From assembly GCF_037102585.1 (NCBI RefSeq), contig NW_027043821.1:124001-188000 (forward strand): a DNA stretch of 64,000 nucleotides. The letters run 5' to 3'. This stretch comes from Saccharomycopsis crataegensis. Lineage: Eukaryota; Ascomycota; Saccharomycetes; Ascoideales; Saccharomycopsidaceae. Shown here in pieces: positions 38,994 to 50,189 of the stretch (positions are counted from its first letter, which is position 1; the number at the start of each line of letters is the position of its first letter). The translations under genes and the position numbers were made by a program. Under the pieces are notes generated by a model. That model was given only the letters and a program-made list of their open reading frames with translations. It was not told where the DNA came from and did no database searches.

Positions 38994-40007
38994 TCACTTG
39001 TGTTCATCTATAAGTATTTTTTGATATTTGACAATATCTCCATATGTAGTTGCAGATCCACCACAAGCAATGACAATAACTATGTCATCCTTGGATAATT
39101 TACCGAAGGCCTTTTCAAGAAGAGAAAGATTATCGGCTGCAAAAATTGAAGCCCCACAAGCAGGCTCAACAATAATATTATGATGATTGGCAAAGCTGAC
39201 GACCCCTTCAAGCGAGTTATTATCAGTGATTAAAATCAGATGTGTTGGGTGAGCCTTTGAGTTTTCCAATGATTTCAGACTGATATATGGACTTGCCAAC
39301 GAAGTCGCCACGGTTTTAACATCTGATAAATAAACGACTTTACCCGCTTCTATAGCACTGTGTAATGTTGGGGCATTCTCAGTCTCTACTGCCAACACAG
39401 GAATTTCTAAACCATTTTTGATCAAACCACGAACAACCCCATTATATAAACCACCACCACCAACGGAGCATACGATTCCCTTGATCTTTGAAATCTTGGA
39501 TTCGGGGATTTGGTAAACAATCTCGTCAATCATTGTCGAATGTCCTTCCCAAATTAATTCATGGTCAAATGGATGACAATAAATAGGAACAATCTCATTG
39601 AGATCAACCTTGGCAATTATTTCATTTCTCAAGAATTCATCGGCCTCACCCCAATGCTTTCCTTGAATAATAACTTCTGCACCAGTTCTTTCGATTTTTT
39701 CCTTCATTCTTAGCTTGGTGGTGATTGGCAACACTACAGTACAAGGTAAGTTGTAAAAACTTCCTGCTGTACTTGCTGCCAACCCCGCATTACCTCCAGA
39801 AGATGTGAACAAATGGATCTTTTTGTTGAGACTTTGGGCTTCTTCAAGGGATTTTTGAATCAAATGGCCCAAACCCCTTGATTTAAACGATCCAGACGGC
39901 TGAGTGAATTCGCATTTAAGGTAAACATCACAGATCTTGGAGAGTTCAGCGGACTTAACCAAAGGGGTTTCCACGTAAGGTAAATTTGTTGGGGTTCTGA
40001 ATGTCAT
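38994..40007 (-). CDS. CHA1: CHA1, catabolic L-serine/L-threonine dehydratase
   Basis: Predicted 337-aa PLP enzyme that deaminates serine to pyruvate and threonine to 2-oxobutyrate, allowing use of hydroxy-amino acids as nitrogen source. Seen: PLP-lysine motif PSGSFKSRG (K42), substrate loop SSGGNAGLAAS, HPFDHELIWEGHSTMIDEI, the phosphate-binding glycine loop CSVGGGGLYNG, VEPACGAS and IVIACGGSA. These match yeast Cha1 closely. The N-terminus starts directly with the catalytic fold, so the enzyme should be cytosolic or have only a cryptic mitochondrial signal. In yeast the gene is induced by Ser/Thr through Cha4; I see no clear Cha4 site in the 40008-40200 upstream DNA. Confidence 0.95.
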   Translation of the reverse strand: MTFRTPTNLPYVETPLVKSAELSKICDVYLKCEFTQPSGSFKSRGLGHLIQKSLEEAQSLNKKIHLFTSSGGNAGLAASTAGSFYNLPCTVVLPITTKLRMKEKIERTGAEVIIQGKHWGEADEFLRNEIIAKVDLNEIVPIYCHPFDHELIWEGHSTMIDEIVYQIPESKISKIKGIVCSVGGGGLYNGVVRGLIKNGLEIPVLAVETENAPTLHSAIEAGKVVYLSDVKTVATSLASPYISLKSLENSKAHPTHLILITDNNSLEGVVSFANHHNIIVEPACGASIFAADNLSLLEKAFGKLSKDDIVIVIACGGSATTYGDIVKYQKILIDEHK

Positions 40008-40677
40008 TAATTGTCTCTTCTAGTTAACTGAGCTATATAAAACAATATGGTAGCATTTACAATAAGTAGCATGGAATCCAAAAATCGAGTCTCCTATACT
40101 TGGGGATTAGTCCGAGATTACATGTGCGCATAACCATTGCATGTACATCATCGTATTTTGCTGTTGAATTATTATTAACCACAGGAAGGGATGCTCAATG
40201 ATCCAGAAATTTCTTATTCTGACTATTATTCTCATTTATTCATCGGTTGTAGTCAACCCTCATGGCTATATTAGCTTGTTGCCACAGCTTACACGTTTAT
40301 GGGGGCTTTTTCGTCAAATAAACGCCTATATGTTTCCGATATATCAAAATAGATCCCCGATGCATAGCACTTGTTATCAAAGGAATCTGATTGGACGGGT
40401 TGCCAATATGATACTCATTTGACCAAAAGCCTGTGATACAATATTTCTTACCGGTTGCAACCGAACCATGGTATGGATAATTAAAGTGCGAAAAAATGGA
40501 AAACAAAAAAAACAAGAAAAAAACCGATGAATTATGTTTTCCCACTGGTGTGACACCAATAAAAAATGAAGACACTCACTATACAGATGGAAGAAGAGAG
40601 AAAATGCTAAAACTAAAAACAAAAGCAAAAACAAAAACAAAAATAAAATATAATCCTAATACCAAATAATACCAGGT
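40008..40677. other. CHA1 promoter and ELP3 3' flank
   Basis: Tandem minus-strand genes are separated by 670 bp. The right part (40497-40660) is A-rich simple sequence (AAAACAAAAACAAAAAC). A 74-codon plus-strand ORF at 40198 has a hydrophobic start but no supporting context. No gene is called. Confidence 0.5.
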
Positions 40678-42393
40678 TTAAAAGAAATCAGCATCATCAT
40701 CAGACTCGCCATCATAGTCATTGTTTTGAGCAATTTTCTTAGACATGTAAGGACCATCCAATTCAAAACCCAATTTTGCATAGTAGTTTCTCACACCAAC
40801 ACCAGAAATGACACTGATCTTTTCAGAACCGTGTTCTTCTCTAGCAATTCTTTCAGCTTCTTCCATCAACAAAGTACCAAACCCTTGATGTTGAAATTTC
40901 TTTGGATCTCTGGAATGAACAGGCACCACAGAACCGTAAACGTGTAATTCTCTAATGATAGAAGTTGGTTGAGAAGTGAATTCTTTTCTGAAAGTGTACT
41001 TTTTAGACGCTTTTCTCAATCTCAATAAACCAATCAAGATATCCTGTTTAGGATCTTCATAACTTAAAAATGTCTCCCAACCACCATTAGCGTAATAATC
41101 TCTTCTAATCAATTCTACTTGATCTGGCTGAACTTTATGATGTACTTCTTGGATCCCAACTTCTCTGGTTCTCACATCTCTACATGTTACACCAAAATCC
41201 TTCATTCTTGTCAACGCCAATTCTCTCAAGTTACCATTATCCACACCAGAACTAACCAATGGCATTGGAATATCTCTTTGCACTCTGTAAATTCTTGTCC
41301 AAGGAGGAACCAACGCCAAGATTCTTGCCACCAAATCGATCAATGCATTGGCATTATAAGATTTATATTTCCCGCATTTCCACAATTCGTATAATCCTGT
41401 ACCTCTAATAACTAAAGTTGGGTAGATTTTCAACCCGTCAGTTCTGAAATCCGGGTTTTCAAAATATTCTTTAAATTGCTCCAAGTCTCTTTCCATTCCC
41501 ACGTTCGGCAAATCAGGCATCATATGACTCACTATCTTATAACCAGCATCCTTAGATACCGCAAAAGTATGACAAACCGCCTTGACAGTATGTCCACGAT
41601 TTGTATCTCTGGCAACATCTTCATAAACAGACTGAACCCCAATTTCTAATCTGGTACAGCCATACTTTAACATGTCTGACAAATGGGTTTCAGTACAATA
41701 ATCTGGTCTAGTTTCAATGGTAATACCCACACATTTTGTTAAAGACTGTTGGGAGAACTTGATAGCTTCATCAAGATTTAACCCTGTATAACCGGTCAAG
41801 GCATTGTGTAAATTAGCTATGAAATTCTCACGGTAATCGATAGGTAAAGACATGAAAGTACCTCCCATGATAATATATTCCACCTTGTCAATAGAATGAC
41901 CCAATTGTCTCAATTGTTCCACTCTTCCTCTAGCTTGTTCGTACGGATCATATCTTGCTCTGATGGCTCTCATTGAAGTTGGTTCATACCCAGTGTATGA
42001 TTGGGTCGAATATTCGAAATCAGAGTCTGGACCACCCGGACAATAAACACAGATGTTACCGGTGTAAGCAATGTGAGGACATCTATGTGGTTTACACATG
42101 ACAGCCACCACGGCAATCCCCGAGGCAGTTCTCACTGGCTTGGCCTTTAGTTTTGGAATAAGATACTTTTTATACTGATCGGGAATCGATGAAATGATAT
42201 CGGTTAATCTTGGTTGTTGCTTCAATTTGTATTTCTTGGAATGTCTGATAATCACCCCATTCAAATTGATATCCTTTGAAGACTGTAAAGATCCCACCAA
42301 TTCCAACGAAATGTCGGCACAGGCACGGATGAACCGTTCCTTTTCTGGAACAGTCTTTCCCTTGGACTTCTGTTTCGCTACCAGAACAGCCAT
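40678..42393 (-). CDS. ELP3: ELP3, Elongator catalytic subunit (radical SAM / acetyltransferase)
   Basis: Predicted 571-aa enzyme that starts wobble-uridine modification (cm5U/mcm5s2U) in tRNA using acetyl-CoA and a 4Fe-4S/SAM centre. Seen: the Elp3 iron-sulfur motif C105-X9-C115-X2-C118 ([17 protein letters not shown]), [57 protein letters not shown] and [15 protein letters not shown]. The C-terminal GNAT domain has [17 protein letters not shown] for acetyl-CoA binding. All functional motifs are intact and the length is near yeast Elp3 (557). A short acidic C-terminal tail [11 protein letters not shown] is present. It is divergent from YEL1. Confidence 0.98.
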   Translation of the reverse strand: MAVLVAKQKSKGKTVPEKERFIRACADISLELVGSLQSSKDINLNGVIIRHSKKYKLKQQPRLTDIISSIPDQYKKYLIPKLKAKPVRTASGIAVVAVMCKPHRCPHIAYTGNICVYCPGGPDSDFEYSTQSYTGYEPTSMRAIRARYDPYEQARGRVEQLRQLGHSIDKVEYIIMGGTFMSLPIDYRENFIANLHNALTGYTGLNLDEAIKFSQQSLTKCVGITIETRPDYCTETHLSDMLKYGCTRLEIGVQSVYEDVARDTNRGHTVKAVCHTFAVSKDAGYKIVSHMMPDLPNVGMERDLEQFKEYFENPDFRTDGLKIYPTLVIRGTGLYELWKCGKYKSYNANALIDLVARILALVPPWTRIYRVQRDIPMPLVSSGVDNGNLRELALTRMKDFGVTCRDVRTREVGIQEVHHKVQPDQVELIRRDYYANGGWETFLSYEDPKQDILIGLLRLRKASKKYTFRKEFTSQPTSIIRELHVYGSVVPVHSRDPKKFQHQGFGTLLMEEAERIAREEHGSEKISVISGVGVRNYYAKLGFELDGPYMSKKIAQNNDYDGESDDDADFF

Positions 42394-42685
42394 TATTGTT
42401 TGTGGGGAAGTTTATTTACTATTGATATCTTTAGTCAAAGAGAGAGTACCATAACAACATATCTCTTTGATTAAAAAATTTTTTTATTTTCTTACGTAAT
42501 CTCGATGGCCGATTTTTTTCTTTTTTTTTTTTTTTTTAAAAAAATGTTGTGGAGCCCTGGCGGTGGAGTTTCTGACACGGTTTTGGTGAATTTTTTGCTT
42601 TCAAACCCCAGGATGATTGAAGGGTTTTACCAGACAACTGGGGCAGTATCCACACAATATATATTCCTGTTAAGGGTCACTTGAA

Positions 42686-45600
42686 ATGTCAATTAACCTA
42701 AAGACCCTTCACCTTGTGAGTACTCTTGCTGCTTGGGAAATGTAGCTACAAATAGTTACATAATTGCACGTTTTTTTTAACAACAATCAACTAACAAACA
42801 GATAAGGCTTCACCAAAGCATAAGCACAAGTTCGATGCTTCCTCTGTACAAAAAATCCAGCAAATACCAGATCCAGTAACCCAATCTTCCACCAGTACCC
42901 ATCAGAAGTCATTGTCGAACTCATCGGTGATTGAGGACGAGGGAGAAAAATTCTATTCTCCTTTGGCTAAAAAAGACTCAAACAACTCCTCTACTTATTC
43001 GGATTTGGACGCTATCAAACAATTCCTCGTATCCCCTGAGATGATTGCAACCTCGCCAAAAAAGAAAACTATGGATCAGAAATCTTTGGCTCCAGTATTG
43101 GTGCAGGGAGTGTCAGATCAAAGTCACCCTATCCAATACCAGCAACAATACTCTCCTTTGATCAAGGATGATGCGCCAATTATTGTAACAAAGCCAGATG
43201 GCAAGAAATTACAAAAATTGGTACAAGGCAGCGACAATCTTGAGCAAAGAAAAAATGCAGCTGTTGAAGAAGCAGAAGCAGAAGAAGAAGAAGAAGAAGA
43301 AGAAGAAGAAGAAGAAGAAGAAGAAGGAAGTGACAATGCCACAATAAAATCCGCTAATTCCAGTTCTTCAAATATCTCAAACAAAACAGAAAAGGCTTTG
43401 AAATACGAAGAAATGAAATTATCAGAATTGAAGAAAACCGCCGCTGAGTTATATGAACATAAATATGAGGCGGTTCCAGTGGAGGATTATATGATGGTGT
43501 TGTGTAACCCAAATAATCCCGAGGCTAAAAAGTTGAGATCTTTCTATTTAAAGAAATTCAACTGGACAATCTCTTTGTTGGATTCTTTGAGAATTCTTTG
43601 TAACAAGTTATATTTCAGAGGCGAATCTCAAAACATCAGCAGAATCATTGAATCGTTTTCAATAGTTTGGACCCAAAAATTCCCTAAAAACATTTTCGGA
43701 AACCAGTATGCCATTTATTTGATTGCCTATTCTTTGATTTTGTTGAACTCTGACTTACACTCTCCTGAGCTTTCTAAACATATTTCCAAGGAAACTTTTG
43801 TGAAAAATACATTGAATGCCCTTAAAGTTGAAAAATTATACCCAAAAGATTCCATTAGTGCCTTGAACTGTCTCAGAAACTATTATGAAAGTATTGAGAT
43901 AAACGAATTAAAATTGTTGAATAATAACCTGACGGCTGGCAATGGGGGTTATCAATCTAATGGGAATTACAATCACAACAACAATAGTTTTGTGAACTTA
44001 CGAAAGACGTCATTCAATGTTAGTAGATCATCTACTAGAGCCAGCAATGCAGTTTCTAATAAGTTATACCATCATGACAATGGCACAAACCACACTGGTA
44101 TTGGGAAAGGTGACTTCTTGGAGGCCCCTCCGAATGCTGGTAGCATTCTTCCAAAAGAACAAGAACCAGTTGGGTTTTTACATGCTTTACAAAGAAATGC
44201 ATCACACTTGAACCATAAAACTGATAGTAAATTAGATTTGAGAAAGCATAAATCCAGTGTCTCTATTGCGTCTGCTGTTAGTGCTAACACTATGAAAACT
44301 ATGGAAACCTCAAACACTGTCGGCACTTACAATTCTATTAATACCTCGAACAAGTCCAGCTTTAAACATAGCGGATCTTCTAACACTGCTCTAATCAACG
44401 CCAACAATTCTATCAGCAATTCTAATTCTTTTGTTTCTTCTAGTTTAGAGGCCTCTGACGTGATTATTGAGGAAGATGAAGCTGATATGGATTTGGAATT
44501 GACTGGTCCTCCTTGGGCTAAAGAAGGGTTGTTGAAAATTAAGAAGTTTGAGAAGAACAAGAATTTCTTTGGTTTGAATTCTTCTAAATCCAATAATGTG
44601 TCTGGCTCACAAAGCTCCTCGCAGTTCAGTAGAAGTTTCTTCAATGGAAACAGCAACAGTGATGGTTTGAATAATCATTTATCTAGGACTTCTACGAATA
44701 CCAGTGGATTTGTTAAGCATCATAAGAACGGCTACAATTCTTCATCTTCATCATCCAACAAAGCGCAATGGAAATTGAACTTTACCGTTGTTTCGAGAGG
44801 TGAATTGAAATTGTTCTCCTTTGGTAACAAACCATCTTCTTCTTCATCATCATCGACATTATCGAATAGCCAATTTAGTTCGCCAATGATGGATGGTAAT
44901 TCGGGTAAATTACGCAAGAAGTTCTCCAAACTAAGATTAGATAAAAATAATAATGAGCCAGTAGTGATTGGTGCTGGGAACTCCCTCCCTATTGGCGGGG
45001 GCATTGGTGATGGTAACTGGATGAGAAATGCTCTCACGGCCGGCTCTTTTAGTATGATTTCCACTTATTCGAAAATTATTCCCGACGATTCGATAAATAA
45101 CAAGTCGTTGAAATCAAGAGAATTGGAAACTTTCTGGGCATTGAAGTTGCCAAGCAATTATGATTTTGACGCTGATAATAGACAATTAATGTCGAAGGTT
45201 AAAAAGGAAACTGGAGCGTATATTAATAATGATAACATTTTAATTTTCAGTGCTGGTACAAGAGAAATTGCCGAAGAGTATGTGTTCACTTGCAATTACT
45301 GGGCTGCTAGATTGACCGCCATTCCAACTCAAAATGAATCGATTAGTAACAAACAGTATGGTTGGAACAATTCGTTCCTCACTTCCACTAATGCCACGAA
45401 CATAATTAATACCAAAATTCACCTGTGGAATCCTCTCGTGCCTTCAGTGGTGGCTTCAACCCTTTCTATTAAGAAGCAGTTGATTGAATTGTTCAAATAT
45501 GTGCAGATTTTAGAAAACTTGATTTCCGATCATTTGAAGTTGAAAGATCAGATTGATGAATTTATTCACAAGAATGCGTCAGAGAATCACAAATATTTGG

Positions 45601-45764
45601 TGCAATTGAATAAAGTGTTCAATTCCATCATGACCAATTGGAAAAATAAGTACAGTTATTTGGTTAATGAGCATAACCAATTCAAAGACTATGTGTTGAC
45701 TTTAAAAGAGGCGATTGATTTAAAACAGAAGAAGTTGAGTGGTGAAACTAGTGATGATGAGTGA
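42686..45764 (+). CDS. YEL1: YEL1, Sec7-domain guanine nucleotide exchange factor for Arf3 (probable 10-codon first exon)
   Basis: The main frame is open from about 42797 to 45764 but has no ATG near its beginning, and a stop sits inside CTAACAAACAG (42791-42801), a branch/acceptor sequence. A short exon 42686-42715 (MSINLKTLHL) ends at a strong donor GTGAGT. Joined to an AAG acceptor at 42806 it gives 995 aa. A GTAC donor at 42720 with the CAG acceptor is also in phase. Yel1 activates Arf3 at the plasma membrane. Seen: Sec7 domain (about residues 195-370) with ILCNKLYFRGESQNISRIIES and AYSLILLNSDLHSPELS; split PH-like domain (about 560-860); C-terminal helical region with MTNWKNKYSYL, as in Yel1. 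A (GAA)15 run encodes polyglutamate before Sec7. Confidence 0.85.
43281..43325 (+). repeat. (GAA)15 trinucleotide repeat inside YEL1
   Basis: In-frame repeat encoding a polyglutamate run in the disordered N-terminal region before the Sec7 domain. Likely length-variable between strains (inference). Confidence 0.9.
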
Positions 45765-46375
45765 TGTGATTCGACTAGTAATTTTGAGTGGTTTCTCTTT
45801 AGTTTTTCTCTTCAAAAATCTCGTTGTTTACTTATAATCTTTTTTCTTTTTTTGGCCTTGTATGGTCAAGAACAATATTTTTTTTTTTTCTTTGCCTTTT
45901 TTTTTTTTTACTTATATTTGTTTTCTTTATTTGTATTTTTTCCTCTTCTATTTGCTTAGTCTTTTGCTGTGCTCTTTGTTATTTCTGGTTATTTACGTTT
46001 CGTTTATTGCTTATCCTGCTTGTTATTGTTTGTATCTTCTTCGTTTATTTATTTTACAAGTTTTTTTTTTTTTTCAGCTCAATTTGCACACTGTTTTCTA
46101 GCCCATACTTTTTTTTCATACAACATTTTCTGATTTAGACTGTTTTCTTACTTATACCATTTGCGATATTGTTACCATTCTTTTATTCTTGTTTTTTCTC
46201 ACCCTTTTTTTTTAATTGCTTTAGTCTTCCTGATTTATAATTTTTACAAATAATCAAAGCCAGGTACCCTTTTAGCTTACAAATATACTAATGTAAACAA
46301 TTGGAACAAAATGCTATTTACATAAACGTTCTATAAAAATGGATTTATATGTACACCCTTTTTGTTTTTTCCTTA
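45765..46375. other. Convergent T-rich 3' spacer YEL1-MBA1
   Basis: Strongly T-rich on the plus strand, with repeated TTTTTTCTTTT tracts. The resulting Phe/Leu-rich frames (45824-46138) mimic membrane proteins but follow base composition. No gene seen. Confidence 0.6.
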
Positions 46376-47185
46376 TTATATACCCAAATCCATAGATTCT
46401 TTCAAAGCATTATCATTCACTCTGAAAATGTCACCTTGAATCTTCATCACTGTACCTGAATTCTTTGGTTGAACAACGTCAATAGATTCATCCACACTGC
46501 TTTCGAATGTAGATCCACATAATTTCAACTTGTTGGTATTCAAGTCAACGACAAACGCCAAGTGGTTTTCTATTGTGTCATCGCTGGTGGAGACTTCTTG
46601 TGTTTTTTTATTTAACTTGATCAATCTTTGAATGGAATTGAATTTGTAAATGATCAACACTTTGTCTAATGGTTGACCTGGCAAAGCGTATGGTAAGAAC
46701 ACTTCCAATTTAGGAGGGTTGAGCAATTTGACCAATTTCCAATCGAATTCAAAACTCCCTGGCAAAGTTTCTTGTCTTTTAAGAAGTGGCACTCTACTCC
46801 AGATGGTCAAAGTATCCTTTACCGATTCTATTTTTCTTTTAGCGAATGCCTTGTTAACCTTGACGAAAATATCGACCGCCTCATTTTTCCATAGTAAAAA
46901 CTCTGGCTTGAAACCTCCGGAAAATCTTGCAAACCCAATTTGTGCAGTATTACGCCCAAAGTTGTATACTCTTCTAGCCACGAGTCTCACCCATCCCATA
47001 GGGCTTTGTAAAATGCTTGGGTAACTGGCATAAGATGGTGGGATGTAGAATCTCACTGGGAGCCCAACTTGGTCCGAAGGAACGCCTCTTGGGGCTTTCT
47101 GGGAAGCGAATCTTTTTGAAAGAACAATGTGAGGTTGGCAAAGGGCACGTACCCCTATTCTATTTCTGATGACCGGAGCGAGCAT
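46376..47185 (-). CDS. MBA1: MBA1, mitochondrial ribosome receptor (Tim44/mL45-like)
   Basis: Predicted 269-aa protein. Mba1 holds mitochondrial ribosomes at the inner membrane so that nascent subunits are inserted by Oxa1. Seen: an N-terminal mitochondrial presequence rich in Arg and lacking acids (MLAPVIRNRIGVRALCQPHIVLSKRF), then the Tim44-like fold: VRFYIPPSYASYP, ARRVYNFGRNTAQIGFARF, FLLWKNEAVDIFVKVNKAFA and LTIWSRVPLLKR. Length is close to yeast Mba1 (278). No true membrane span, consistent with peripheral attachment. It is divergent from CAR2. Confidence 0.85.
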   Translation of the reverse strand: MLAPVIRNRIGVRALCQPHIVLSKRFASQKAPRGVPSDQVGLPVRFYIPPSYASYPSILQSPMGWVRLVARRVYNFGRNTAQIGFARFSGGFKPEFLLWKNEAVDIFVKVNKAFAKRKIESVKDTLTIWSRVPLLKRQETLPGSFEFDWKLVKLLNPPKLEVFLPYALPGQPLDKVLIIYKFNSIQRLIKLNKKTQEVSTSDDTIENHLAFVVDLNTNKLKLCGSTFESSVDESIDVVQPKNSGTVMKIQGDIFRVNDNALKESMDLGI

Positions 47186-48062
47186 GTCTTTAATACTTGG
47201 TGGTATTTACACTGTTTTTTGATGGTTCTTGGAGATTCACCAATTTTTCATACGGAGAAATTTTATTGATCCCTCTGGTGTTTGTGCCGGGGCACATAAC
47301 AAAAGGGTGGAAACAGGATTAACGACCCCACGAAATTCGTCGTTCAGTTGACATATATTAGCGGAGGATAATATGTTAGTTAGCAGCGTGAGGTGGTAGA
47401 TACAGTATGATTCTATTCATCAAGCTTCTTTTTTTTTTTTTTTTTTGTAATTTCTTGTTGGAGTTGTCGGCAGATTTCCAATATATATAAGGATCATCTA
47501 TATGGTCTGAAAGGATGGAAAATATACAGTGCAGTAATATATTTCCAAGTAGAAAAAGAAAGGTAAATAGACACTAAAGAGCTTTTTTCTTAATTCTTTA
47601 TTTCTCAATAGGAGATTGAATGCGGGGATTGCTGCCATTAAGATATTTGACACTTCAGCAAGGTTTATTTGTGCTGAACTGTCATACACACCCGCCAGGT
47701 CCATGAGGCTAGTCAACGAAACACATTCTGTAAGACCCCCTCTTACTCAACAACATGGAAATGAATTATCTTTTGCTAAAACCACCACAGTGTATACCAA
47801 TTGAAGGTGGTGGTGAGGGTCCAACTGGCGAGCAATAATTTTCATTTTTCATTTTCCAGCCCCAGTTCCCCATGATACGACATGATCGATAAAACTAGTA
47901 TTATTTTTGGTGTGGCCCACCCACCCTAGAAATGGATAGCCCAAAGAAGTAAATGGCCACTGTCCAACCTTCCTGCCCCTCATATCGATAGGAATTTCGC
48001 CGAAACCACAGTAGTCGACCCATTTCGCCTAGCCCTTCACTTAGAGGTCAGGTTGGTGAGCC

Positions 48063-48078
48063 CGGTGGACCAGCACCG
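48063..48078. promoter_or_regulatory. CGG-N10-CCG zinc-cluster site upstream of CAR2
   Basis: CGGTGGACCAGCACCG has inverted CGGTG/CACCG arms. The CGG-N10-CCG spacing is that of the Put3 proline-pathway activator. It lies 173 bp before the CAR2 ATG and 44 bp upstream of the TATA box. Binding is inference. Confidence 0.5.
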
Positions 48079-48121
48079 TGGTTGCATCTCCCCTAAAAGC
48101 AGTACCGCGCGACGGTGATGG

Positions 48122-48129
48122 TATATAAA
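48122..48129 (+). promoter_or_regulatory. TATA box of CAR2
   Basis: TATATAAA 122 bp before the CAR2 start codon, a typical spacing for a TATA-dependent inducible yeast gene. Confidence 0.7.
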
Positions 48130-48250
48130 GAGTGGTGGGGTCCCCAACAATTGCTCGATTCGATTAACCGAGTAATCATTTAGCAACGGTTTTTTTTTTG
48201 TCAATATAACTCGCTTAGTACTTTTAACATACCAGTACCAATAACACACA

Positions 48251-49558
48251 ATGTCCGAACCTTCTTTCAACATCTCTTCCAAGACCGCCCTTGAATACGA
48301 ACAGCAATACTCTGCTCACAACTACTCGCCGCTCCCAGTGGTGTTCCATACAGCTGAAGGCGCTCACGTTTGGGACCCTGAAGGAAAAGAATACTTGGAT
48401 TTCTTATCGGCCTATTCTGCTGTTAACCAAGGTCATTGCCATCCAAAGATCATTGCCGCTTTGGTTGATCAAGCCCAGAAATTAACCTTGTCATCAAGAG
48501 CTTTCTCTAATGATGTGTTTGGGGTGTTTGCAAAGTACATTACTGAGTATTTTGGTTACGAAATGGTGTTGCCAATGAACACTGGTGCTGAAGCCGTGGA
48601 ATCTGCTTTGAAATTGGCCAGAAGATGGGGGTACGTCAAAAAGGGCATCAAGCCAGATGAAGCAATCATTTTAGCCGCTGAAAATAACTTCCATGGTAGA
48701 ACTTTGGGGATCATCTCCATGTCTACTGACCCTGATGCCACTAACAACTTTGGCCCATTCTTAAAAAACACTGGTCCAGTTATTCCAGGTACCGATAACC
48801 AAATCATCAGATACGGACACATTGAAGATATTGAATTGGCGGTCAAGAACGCTGGTGACAAAATTGCCGCCATCTTGCTTGAACCAATCCAAGGGGAAGC
48901 TGGTATTGTCAGTCCTCCAGAAGGTTACTTCTCTGCCGTGCAAAAGCTTTGTAAAGAACACAACATTCTTCTTATCTGTGATGAAATTCAAACCGGTATT
49001 GCTCGTACTGGTAAGATGTTGTGTTACGAACACTACGATGGGGTCAAACCAGACGTTATCTTGTTGGGTAAAGCGATTTCTGGTGGGGTTATGCCAGTTT
49101 CTGCTGTTTTGTCTTCTAGAGAAATCATGTTGACTTTGGAACCTGGCTCGCATGGTTCTACTTACGGTGGTAACCCATTGGCCTGTAGAGTCTCGATTGC
49201 TGCTTTGCAAGTAGTTAAAGATGAAAAGTTGGTGGAACAAGCCCAAGAGAAAGGTGACTTCCTCAAAGAAGAATTGAAGAAATTACAGAAAGACTCCAAC
49301 GGTATCATTTCCGAAGTTAGAGGTAGAGGGTTGTTGGCTGCTGTGGTTATTGATGAATCTAAGGCCAATGGTAGATCCGCCTGGGATTTGTGTTTGTTGA
49401 TGAAGGATGAAGGTGTTTTGGCTAAGCCAACTCACGATCATATCATCAGATTGGCACCAGCATTGAACATTTCTAAAGAAGATTTGCTCAAGGGTATCGA
49501 TGCTATTAGAAAATCTTTGGTTAAGTTGCCAACTGTTGAAAAGGCTGCCCATCACTAG
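48251..49558 (+). CDS. CAR2: CAR2, ornithine aminotransferase
   Basis: Predicted 435-aa PLP enzyme converting ornithine and 2-oxoglutarate to glutamate semialdehyde and glutamate, the second step of arginine catabolism. Seen: [88 protein letters not shown], the PLP-lysine motif [12 protein letters not shown] (K274) and [14 protein letters not shown]. The match to yeast Car2 is strong and complete. There is no presequence, so the enzyme is cytosolic. Codon use is strongly biased (TTG, GGT, CCA), indicating high expression. A TATA box and a Put3-like site stand upstream. Confidence 0.98.
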   Translation: MSEPSFNISSKTALEYEQQYSAHNYSPLPVVFHTAEGAHVWDPEGKEYLDFLSAYSAVNQGHCHPKIIAALVDQAQKLTLSSRAFSNDVFGVFAKYITEYFGYEMVLPMNTGAEAVESALKLARRWGYVKKGIKPDEAIILAAENNFHGRTLGIISMSTDPDATNNFGPFLKNTGPVIPGTDNQIIRYGHIEDIELAVKNAGDKIAAILLEPIQGEAGIVSPPEGYFSAVQKLCKEHNILLICDEIQTGIARTGKMLCYEHYDGVKPDVILLGKAISGGVMPVSAVLSSREIMLTLEPGSHGSTYGGNPLACRVSIAALQVVKDEKLVEQAQEKGDFLKEELKKLQKDSNGIISEVRGRGLLAAVVIDESKANGRSAWDLCLLMKDEGVLAKPTHDHIIRLAPALNISKEDLLKGIDAIRKSLVKLPTVEKAAHH

Positions 49559-50189
49559 ATGTGTTAAAGTTGTGGATAATATTGTATAGTAATTACCTCT
49601 TAGTTATCCATAATAGCATATAAGGGGGAAAAATTCATAGAAAATGTATTAGCTAAATTTCTAAAGAGTTGTAGAACACAGAAATTGTAATTTTTTCTTT
49701 CCTCACCGTTTGTGTGCAAACTGTTGCCAAACGCGTGGCAATCAGTTTACCATGTAAAATGAGTGGGTCTGTTATCTTCGTACGGCTTATCAAATTCTTG
49801 CCTCTGTAATGAAAAATCACTTAAAACAAGGACATGAGGAAGAAAGGATTGTCTATGCCTGATGGATTGACTATATCTATAATCCTATCCAGTATAATTA
49901 TCGGTAGATATCTAACAGATAGTAATAGTCCTGCTCCTGGTTATCCATCCCACCGTATGTTATCGCTTTTTCTGAAAAATACGGTCCCGAGTCAATTTTT
50001 CAACAGCTTTTTTGACTCGGGACCGCTTTTTTTTTTTTTTTATCTCATCTCGCACTGCTTCAATGACTCTCCCCAACATTGATTCAAATAGGAAAAAAAA
50101 TTTCAGTTTCTGTTTTGTCTTTCTTTTCTTCTTCCTCTTCCTCTTCTTCTTCTTCTTGGAACATATTCACTCCATTCCATTATTCCAAT
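49559..50189. promoter_or_regulatory. CAR2 3' flank and GCV2 promoter
   Basis: Tandem plus-strand genes. The promoter half holds a perfect 14-bp inverted repeat with two TGACTC cores (49982-50025), a T15 run, and a C/T tract with several CTTCTT motifs (50127-50157). CTTCTT is the core of the glycine-response element known for yeast GCV genes. Confidence 0.55.
49982..50025. promoter_or_regulatory. Perfect 14-bp inverted repeat with paired TGACTC sites, GCV2 promoter
   Basis: Arms CGGTCCCGAGTCAA (49982-49995) and TTGACTCGGGACCG (50012-50025) are exact complements around a 16-base spacer. Each arm contains TGACTC, the recognition core of Bas1 and near the Gcn4 site TGACTCA. It lies 164 bp before the GCV2 ATG. 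A T run follows the right arm. Confidence 0.75.

Larger units (their letters stand above)
47186..48250. promoter_or_regulatory. Long MBA1 / CAR2 divergent region
   Basis: A 1065-bp spacer. The right end holds the CAR2 control region: a CGG-N10-CCG site (48063-48078) and a TATA box (48122-48129). A T18 run lies at about 47429-47446. A short minus-strand frame near 47500-47704 has no good context. No tRNA seen. Confidence 0.55.

Noticed and set aside
40198-40422. 74-codon frame with signal-peptide-like start and HGY segment (LPMO-like)
   Set aside because: Too short, no continuing domain, no other family residues; it lies in the CHA1 promoter and is likely chance.
45824-46138. 104-codon Phe/Leu-rich frame resembling a membrane protein
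   Set aside because: Driven by T-rich 3' flank composition; overlapping frames show the same pattern.
47498-47704. Small minus-strand frame starting MDLAGVYDSSAQ upstream of CAR2
   Set aside because: Begins protein-like but ends in aromatic low-complexity; no family match or splice signals I trust.
49982-50040. Hairpin plus T run resembling a bacterial intrinsic terminator
   Set aside because: The surroundings are plainly yeast nuclear genes; the TGACTC cores and position before GCV2 fit a regulatory inverted repeat better.
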